Source of the DNA: an uncultured Pseudomonas sp.
Lineage (GTDB): Bacteria > Pseudomonadota > Gammaproteobacteria > Pseudomonadales > Pseudomonadaceae
Assembly: GCF_913774235.1 (NCBI RefSeq)
Contig: NZ_CAJYDW010000009.1
Span: 17,281 to 81,280 of the forward strand
Reading direction: 5' to 3'
Length of the DNA stretch: 64,000 nt
Shown piece after piece: positions 59,595 to 64,000 of this stretch (positions are counted from its first letter, which is position 1; each line of letters begins with the position of its first letter). The notes under the pieces were generated by a model that was not told where the DNA came from, did no database searches, and worked only from the letters and a program-made list of their open reading frames with translations. Both the position numbers and the translations under genes were made by a program.

Positions 59595-59963
59595 ATGTCC
59601 CTCGTCGCCTTCCGCAATACCCTCCGCCTGCTGGCCTGCGCCGGCTTCCTCGCCTTGCTGGCCGGCTGTGCCAGCTCCCAAAACGCCTACCTGCAAGACG
59701 GTCGCGCGGCCTACCTGGTGCAGTGCAACGGGGTGTTCGGCAGCTGGTCCGGCTGCGCCAGCGAAGCGGCGGCGCGCTGCTCCACCGGCAACTACCAGGT
59801 GCTGGCCCGCAACCACCTCGACGGCGCCAGCGAAGCCCAGGCCGACGCCAGCGTGGCCGACCAGGCCTACCGGGTGCGCAACCTGCTGGTGCAATGCCAG
59901 GGCGAGCAACTGGCCTGGCGCGTCGGCACCTTCGTCCGCCGCCTGCCGGCGAGCGAGGGCTGA
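59595..59963 (+). CDS. Small lipoprotein of unknown function
   Basis: 122 aa. Type II signal peptide with lipobox LLAGC (mature Cys near residue 25), then a compact domain with four to six Cys residues (LVQCNGVFGSWSGCAS, AARCSTGN, LLVQCQ) that could form disulfides. The start at 59595 is chosen for the lipoprotein signal; a longer frame has no supported start. I do not recognise a named family. Located after a carboxylate-transporter gene and before a repeat array. Confidence 0.75.
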   Translation: MSLVAFRNTLRLLACAGFLALLAGCASSQNAYLQDGRAAYLVQCNGVFGSWSGCASEAAARCSTGNYQVLARNHLDGASEAQADASVADQAYRVRNLLVQCQGEQLAWRVGTFVRRLPASEG

Positions 59964-60034
59964 GGGTAGGGCGCGTAAGGACGGGCCTATGACGGCCGAT
60001 CGCGATCCTGCCGGAGTTTATGGAGCTGCTCTGA

Positions 60035-60356
60035 TAATCCCCTCTCCCTATGGGAGAGGGTTGGGGTGAGGGAGCCTCGCGCAACGAGGTCACCCGTGGA
60101 AAAGGCTCCGCCGTTTTCCACGCTGCGGTTCTGCTCGGATAACTCCCTCTCCCTTTGGGAGAGGGTGGGGTAAGGGGGCCTCGCGCCACGCAATCCTCAG
60201 TGGAAAAGGCTGCGCCGTTTTCCACGCTACGGCACTGCCGGCACTGAACGCCTGCGCGGATAACCCCCTCTCCCTCTGGGAGAGGGCGGGGGTGAGGGCG
60301 CGCCCTGCACAACGACGCCAGCCCTGGAAAAGGCTGCGCCGTTTTCCAGGCTACGC
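60035..60356. repeat. Three-unit composite repeat array
   Basis: Between the lipoprotein (ends 59963) and the VOC gene (60429) there is no gene. The space holds three copies of a compound unit: the CCCTCTCCC/GGGAGAGGG palindrome (near 60039-60072, 60143-60177, 60265-60299), each followed by a TGGAAAAGGCT-CCGTTTTCCA palindrome (60097-60120, 60201-60224, 60325-60348). Spacers differ between units, so they were not all made by one recent tandem duplication. The first element type recurs at 14178-14388 and 25044, the second at 26571. Confidence 0.85.
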
Positions 60357-60378
60357 TTCTCCTAAGTTATCCGGCTGC

Positions 60379-60405
60379 TGTAGGAGCGGCCCATGGCCGC
60401 GATAA
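60379..60405. repeat. REP-like palindrome
   Basis: CTGTAGGAGCGGCCC...GGCCGCGATA, the same element as the pair at 24927-25007, immediately following the composite array. Confidence 0.75.
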
Positions 60406-60428
60406 TGCAAGCAGACGGCGCCAAGCCC

Positions 60429-60779
60429 TCAAGCGTGCTCCAGGAAATTCAACAGCCGTCCCCCGGGATCGCGGACGAAGAAACGCCTCACCCCCCAAGG
60501 CTCGGTCACCGGACCGTATTCCGGCGCATAGCCCGCCCGCTCCAGTCGCTGCAAGACCTCGCCCAGGTCATCGACTTCCAGCGACAACTCCGGCACCGGT
60601 GTGCCCGAGCCGCCTTCCACCGCGAAGCTGACCTGGGGACAGCTCTGGCCCGCGCCGACGAAGGTCAGAATCCAGCCGTGATCCATCGCCAGCGTCAGGC
60701 CCAGCAGCTCACCGTAGAAGGCCTTCATGGCGGCCAGTTGCTCGGTGGCGATGTTCGGCACGATACGGTTGATCTTCAT
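60429..60779 (-). CDS. VOC superfamily (glyoxalase/bleomycin-resistance fold) protein
   Basis: 116 aa from the ATG at 60779 (AGAGGTCAGCG precedes it; longer N-terminal frames are unlikely). Two beta-alpha-beta-beta-beta modules: IVPNIATEQLAAMKAFYGELLGLTLAMDHGW and ELSLEVDDLGEVLQRLERAGYAPEYGPVTEPWGVRRFFVRDPGG. The RDPxG motif is typical. Substrate unknown. Confidence 0.85.
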   Translation of the reverse strand: MKINRIVPNIATEQLAAMKAFYGELLGLTLAMDHGWILTFVGAGQSCPQVSFAVEGGSGTPVPELSLEVDDLGEVLQRLERAGYAPEYGPVTEPWGVRRFFVRDPGGRLLNFLEHA

Positions 60780-60904
60780 CGCTGACCTCTCACAGTCATG
60801 GATCTGGAAGTCTAGCAAGGCGACGAGTCCCTAGCCGCCCGGCACTGCCTGGTACCGGGCCATGGCGACCGAGTTGCCAGCCGCCTGGGTGTCTTCGTCG
60901 AACG

Positions 60905-61780
60905 CTAGTCGCCCAGCGCCGCTGCCACGATCTGCAGGAACTCCCGCGTCGCCGGCGTCGGCAGTCGCGACCAGATGGCATGGACGTTACGCTGCGGCGC
61001 ATCGCTCACCGGTACACAGGCCAGGCCGCTGAAGGTCAGTGCCAGGCTGCGTGGCACCAGCCCCACCGCCAGGCCGCGGCGGACGAAGCGCTCCAGCAGC
61101 TGCATGTGGCTGGTCTCGAAGCGTACCCGATGGGGCAGGCCCAGGGCGGCGAAGGCCTCGTCAGTCTGCCGCCGCGCGCCGCTGCCGGCCGGCAGATCCA
61201 CCAGCGGCAGGTCCACCAGCTCGTGCAGCGACAGCCTGTCCCGCCCCGCCAGGGCGTGTTCCGCGGGCAGCACCGCCACCAGTTCCTCGCTGAGCAGCAG
61301 ACGACTGTCTACCCCCTCCAGCCGCACCTGCCGCGAGACGCCGATCAGGGCGAAATCCAGCTGCCGCTCCCGCACCGCCGCCAGCAGCGTCTCGCTCTTG
61401 TCCTGGCGCAGCTCGATGTCCACCTGCGGATGACGCGCATGGAAGGCCGCTAGCAGCTCGACGATGTCCAGGCGCGGCACCGAGGAGATCAGGCCCACCG
61501 TCAGGCTGCCCCGAATGTCGCCCACCGCCGCCGCCACGTCCTGCTGCAGCCGCTCCACCGCTGCCAGCACCTGGTGCGCATTGACCAGCAACGCCTCGCC
61601 CGCCGGGGTGATCCGCACCTGGCGCGGCAGCCGTTCGAACAGGGTGGCGCCCAGCTCGGCCTCCAGCCGGGCGATCTGGTGACTGAGCGCCGACTGCACC
61701 ACGTGGCAACGCTCGGCGGCGCGGGTGAAGTGGCGCTCCTCGGCCAGAGCGACGGCGAATTCCAGCTGTTTGAGATTCAT
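60905..61780 (-). CDS. LysR-family transcriptional regulator
   Basis: 291 aa from the ATG at 61780. MNLKQLEFAVALAEERHFTRAAERCHVVQSALSHQIARLE is the classic LysR HTH opening; LTVGLISSVPRLDIVELLAAFHARHPQVDIEL starts the effector domain. Divergent from the MFS gene at 61886, which is the probable target. Confidence 0.9.
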   Translation of the reverse strand: MNLKQLEFAVALAEERHFTRAAERCHVVQSALSHQIARLEAELGATLFERLPRQVRITPAGEALLVNAHQVLAAVERLQQDVAAAVGDIRGSLTVGLISSVPRLDIVELLAAFHARHPQVDIELRQDKSETLLAAVRERQLDFALIGVSRQVRLEGVDSRLLLSEELVAVLPAEHALAGRDRLSLHELVDLPLVDLPAGSGARRQTDEAFAALGLPHRVRFETSHMQLLERFVRRGLAVGLVPRSLALTFSGLACVPVSDAPQRNVHAIWSRLPTPATREFLQIVAAALGD

Positions 61781-61787
61781 GAGCGCT

Positions 61788-61802
61788 ATCTTGAAAAAAG
61801 AT
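61788..61802. promoter_or_regulatory. LysR-type dyad in the divergent lysR/MFS promoter
   Basis: ATCTT-GAAAA-AAGAT, a perfect T-N11-A type dyad 8 bp upstream of the LysR start codon, in an AT-rich 105-bp divergent region. It is a plausible binding site for the adjacent regulator. Confidence 0.5.
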
Positions 61803-61885
61803 CGAACCCATCTTAACGATTCATTTAACCGATAGCTGCCATTGTCCGATACTGACGAACCCTTCACCGTCCCGGACCCTTGCGG

Positions 61886-63073
61886 ATGTCGACCCCCACG
61901 CCACCCCTCAGCCGCTGGCTGACCCTGCTCATGGCCGTCGCCACCGGTATCGCCGTGGCCAGCAACTACTACAACCAGCCGCTGCTGCACACCATCGCCC
62001 AACGCTTCGATCTTAGCTACACCCAGGCCGGCAGTGTCGTCACTACCGCCCAACTCAGCTATGCCGCCGGGCTCCTGCTGCTGGTGCCCTTGGGAGATCT
62101 GCTGGAGCGCCGCCGGCTGATCGTCACCATGAGCGTGATCGCCGCCGCCGGTCTGGCTTTGAGCGCCACCGCTACTAGCCTGCCCTGGCTGCTGCTGGGC
62201 ACCGCCCTGACCGGGCTCTTCTCGGTGGTAGCCCAGGTACTGGTGCCCTTCGCCGCCACCCTGGCCGCGCCGGAACAGCGGGGCAGGGCGGTGGGCACTG
62301 TCATGAGCGGCCTGATCCTCGGCATCCTGCTGGCCCGCACCGTGGCCGGGGCGCTCTCGTCCCTGGGCGATTGGCGCACCGTCTACGCTGTGGCGGCCGG
62401 CCTGATGCTGGCCACCGCCCTGGCGCTGCGCCTGGCGCTGCCGCGCTACCAGCAGTCGGCGGGCCTGAGCTATCCGCGGCTGCTGGGCTCGGTGTTCGTG
62501 CTCCTGCGCGACGAGCCCCTGCATCGCTTGCGTACCCTGCTGGGCTTTCTCGGCTTCGCCGTCTTCGCGGTGTTCTGGACGCCCCTGGCCTTCCTGCTCG
62601 CCGCCGAGCCCTTTGGCTTCAGCGACGGCACCATCGGCCTGTTCGGTCTCGCCGGCGCGGTGGGGGCCCTGGCCGCCAACCTGGCCGGACGCATGGCCGA
62701 CAAGGGCCAGGGCAGTCTCGCCACCAGCATCGGCCTGGCCTCCCTGACCCTCGCCTGGCTACCCCTGGCCTTCGCCCAGTACTCCCTGGCCGCGCTGCTG
62801 ATCGGCATCCTGGTGCTGGATCTCGCCGTGCAACTCAGCCACGTCAGCAACCAGAACGTGGTCTATCGCTTGCGCCCGGAAGCCCGCAGCCGCCTCAACG
62901 CCGGCTACATGACCGGCTACTTCCTCGGTGGCTCCCTGGGCTCGCTGCTGTCGGCGCGACTCTACGAGCACTACGGCTGGACGGGTGTGAGCCTGGCCGG
63001 CTGCCTGCTGGCAGCCACGGCCTTGGGTGTCTGGTGCCTGTTCCTGCTGCGCCAACGCCAGGTGCGGAGCTAG
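61886..63073 (+). CDS. MFS transporter (12-TM, sugar/drug efflux type)
   Basis: 395 aa from the ATG at 61886; an in-frame TTG 6 bp upstream is unlikely. VATGIAVASNYYNQPLLHTIAQRF and motif A LLLVPLGDLLERRRLIVTM match the family of the transporter at 48133-49356, and both are divergent from a LysR gene. Substrate unknown. Confidence 0.87.
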   Translation: MSTPTPPLSRWLTLLMAVATGIAVASNYYNQPLLHTIAQRFDLSYTQAGSVVTTAQLSYAAGLLLLVPLGDLLERRRLIVTMSVIAAAGLALSATATSLPWLLLGTALTGLFSVVAQVLVPFAATLAAPEQRGRAVGTVMSGLILGILLARTVAGALSSLGDWRTVYAVAAGLMLATALALRLALPRYQQSAGLSYPRLLGSVFVLLRDEPLHRLRTLLGFLGFAVFAVFWTPLAFLLAAEPFGFSDGTIGLFGLAGAVGALAANLAGRMADKGQGSLATSIGLASLTLAWLPLAFAQYSLAALLIGILVLDLAVQLSHVSNQNVVYRLRPEARSRLNAGYMTGYFLGGSLGSLLSARLYEHYGWTGVSLAGCLLAATALGVWCLFLLRQRQVRS

Positions 63074-63096
63074 TCCAGAGCGACCATCACTGCGGT

Positions 63097-63135
63097 CGAT
63101 GATCGCTATCCCGCGGGACGATTTCTAGGCGAGGG
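63097..63135 (+). promoter_or_regulatory. Upstream element shared with the lipoprotein gene at 59595
   Basis: Core CGCTATCC-N2-CGG-N-ACGATTT 86 bp before the small exported protein start; it contains the perfect dyad TCCCGCGGGA. See the match at 59512-59550. Confidence 0.5.
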
Positions 63136-63182
63136 CCGGGCTGGGGACAATGAGTCCACACCCACCCGACAAGGTACTCGCC

Positions 63183-63662
63183 ATGAAAACTCTCTCCGCC
63201 CTCTTCGCCGCCACCCTGCTCACCGTCGCCATCGGCCAATCGGCCCAGGCCGAGGAAAGCGCCCTGCGCCCCCTGGGCTCGCTGATCGAGAAGCACCAGC
63301 AGTCGAACGACCGCACTCTGGCCGAGAACGGCGCGGACCGCAGCCTGCAGCCCTCGATCCAGCGCCACCAGGATCGCCTGGACCGCCGCGCCCTGGCCGA
63401 GAACGGCACCGACCGCAGCCTGCAGCCCTCGATCATGCAGAGGATCATGCTCATCGACAGCAGCATGCCGGCGACGATGGGGGTCTTGCGCGCCACGCTC
63501 AGGCTGCTGCCGCGACGCAGCAGCCAGTCGGAGATCACCCCGCCCAGCACGCCGCCGATGAAGCCGCAGATGGCCGGCAGGGAGGCGATGATGCCGGCCT
63601 TGAGGATGGTCATGCCGCGTTCCTGCACCAGGTACACGGGGAACCAGGTCAGGAAGAAGTAG
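63183..63662 (+). CDS. Small exported repeat protein, 3' end replaced by unrelated sequence
   Basis: The ATG at 63183 opens a signal peptide (MKTLSALFAATLLTVAIGQ, cleavage near AQAEES) followed by two copies of a LAENGxDRSLQPSI repeat (42-bp near-identical blocks at 63318-63359 and 63393-63434, 75 bp apart). Homology-like composition ends at about 63434, after which the frame is antisense to a transporter gene and runs on to 63662. The native stop codon has been lost. I recall small Pseudomonas exported proteins with AENGxDR-type repeats but cannot name a family or function. Confidence 0.55.
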   Translation: MKTLSALFAATLLTVAIGQSAQAEESALRPLGSLIEKHQQSNDRTLAENGADRSLQPSIQRHQDRLDRRALAENGTDRSLQPSIMQRIMLIDSSMPATMGVLRATLRLLPRRSSQSEITPPSTPPMKPQMAGREAMMPALRMVMPRSCTRYTGNQVRKK

Positions 63663-64000
63663 GTGAGGGCGTTGATGCAGAACTGGCCCAGGTAGATGCC
63701 GGCCATCATGCGATTGGTCAGCAACTGGCCGATGTAGCTCCACTTCGGACCTTCGCTCTTCTTGCCGGGGGTGTCCAGGTCGACCAGGCCGCCGTTGCTG
63801 GCGATGTACTCGACCTCGGCGCTGTTGGCGCGGGGATGTTCGCGGGGGCTGTAGATCACCGCCATCCAGACCGCCGAGAAGGCGATGCCCAGGGCGCCCA
63901 TCACCACGAAGACGTGCTGCCAGCCGAAGTGGTAGACGATCCAGCCCATCAGCGGCGCGAACAGCACGGTGGCGAAGTATTGCGCCGAGTTGAAGATGGC
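63435..64000 (-). pseudogene. Sugar-acid MFS transporter (GudP/ExuT-like), 3'-truncated and open at the window edge
   Basis: About 190 residues of an ACS-family MFS protein read leftward from the window end (AIFNSAQYFAT, LFAPLMGWIVYHFGW, KWSYIGQLLTNRMMAGIYLGQFCINALTYFFLTWFPVYLVQERG, GFIGGVLGGVISDWLLRRG). Homology-like sequence stops after MSMILC at about 63435-63440; beyond that the frame (to 63125) is antisense of the small exported protein. The C-terminal about four membrane helices are missing, so the carrier is unlikely to work. The 5' end is outside the window. Confidence 0.7.

Overview
This looks like a chromosomal segment of a high-GC gammaproteobacterium, most likely Pseudomonas. The inference rests on the gene families (OprD porin, RpiR-controlled iol cluster, LysR-MFS pairs, GlxA-type AraC regulator), the REP-like palindromes of the 'GTAGGAGCGGCC...GGCCGCGA' type, and the strong G/C third-position bias that opens long antisense frames under almost every gene. 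I cannot assign a species from sequence alone. No rRNA, tRNA, integrase, transposase or CRISPR array was seen.

Layout. (1) 1-15.6 kb, plus strand: a complete myo-inositol catabolic and uptake locus. A truncated RpiR-family regulator reads leftward, followed by iolC (kinase fused to a DUF2090 aldolase-like domain), iolE, iolB, iolA/mmsA, iolI, iolD and iolG. Then come a sugar-type ABC transporter (binding protein, double ATPase, permease), two tiny ORFs, and a second Gfo/Idh/MocA oxidoreductase. Three related AT-rich dyads (about 207-232, 9679-9704, 11162-11187) sit in front of the three transcription units and are good candidates for the RpiR-type operator. (2) 15.6-23.3 kb, minus strand: a gntR-dppD-dppF-binding protein-dppB-dppC-ggt operon in which almost every junction is a 4-bp ATGA overlap. 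It is probably a gamma-glutamyl peptide or glutathione uptake and hydrolysis unit. (3) 23.6-30.2 kb: DUF445 membrane protein, UvsE UV endonuclease, a Tat-exported aldo/keto reductase with a nucleotide-transporter-like MFS protein, and a membrane metallophosphoesterase, interspersed with dispersed palindromic repeats.

(4) 30.2-40.8 kb: a ten-gene minus-strand cassette under a divergent TetR regulator: two PuuE-like polysaccharide-deacetylase-family hydrolases, an MFS permease, an AtzE-type amidase with its AtzG-like (DUF4089) small partner, a polar amino acid type ABC importer, and an OprD porin. The whole cassette lies between the intact 3' end of the metallophosphoesterase gene and a second, diverged copy of the same 3' end (40744-40791). 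This arrangement is what insertion of a mobile or recombined segment at that gene end would leave. It is the most interesting feature of the window and reads as a self-contained uptake-and-hydrolysis route for an unidentified cyclic amide or ureide.

(5) 40.8-58.1 kb: LysR-MFS pairs, a GlxA-like AraC regulator, a winged-helix/NB-ARC-like ATPase truncated against a small AraC regulator, DedA, pirin, DoxX proteins, and a plus-strand run of DoxX, ABM-domain membrane protein, aryl-esterase-type hydrolase, YtcJ-like amidohydrolase, MFS-ABM fusion, YcaC-like hydrolase and LysR. (6) 58.1-64 kb: MFS carboxylate carrier, small lipoprotein, a composite repeat array, VOC protein, LysR/MFS pair, and finally a small exported repeat protein whose 3' end is joined tail to tail to a 3'-truncated sugar-acid MFS transporter, a clear rearrangement junction at about 63435.
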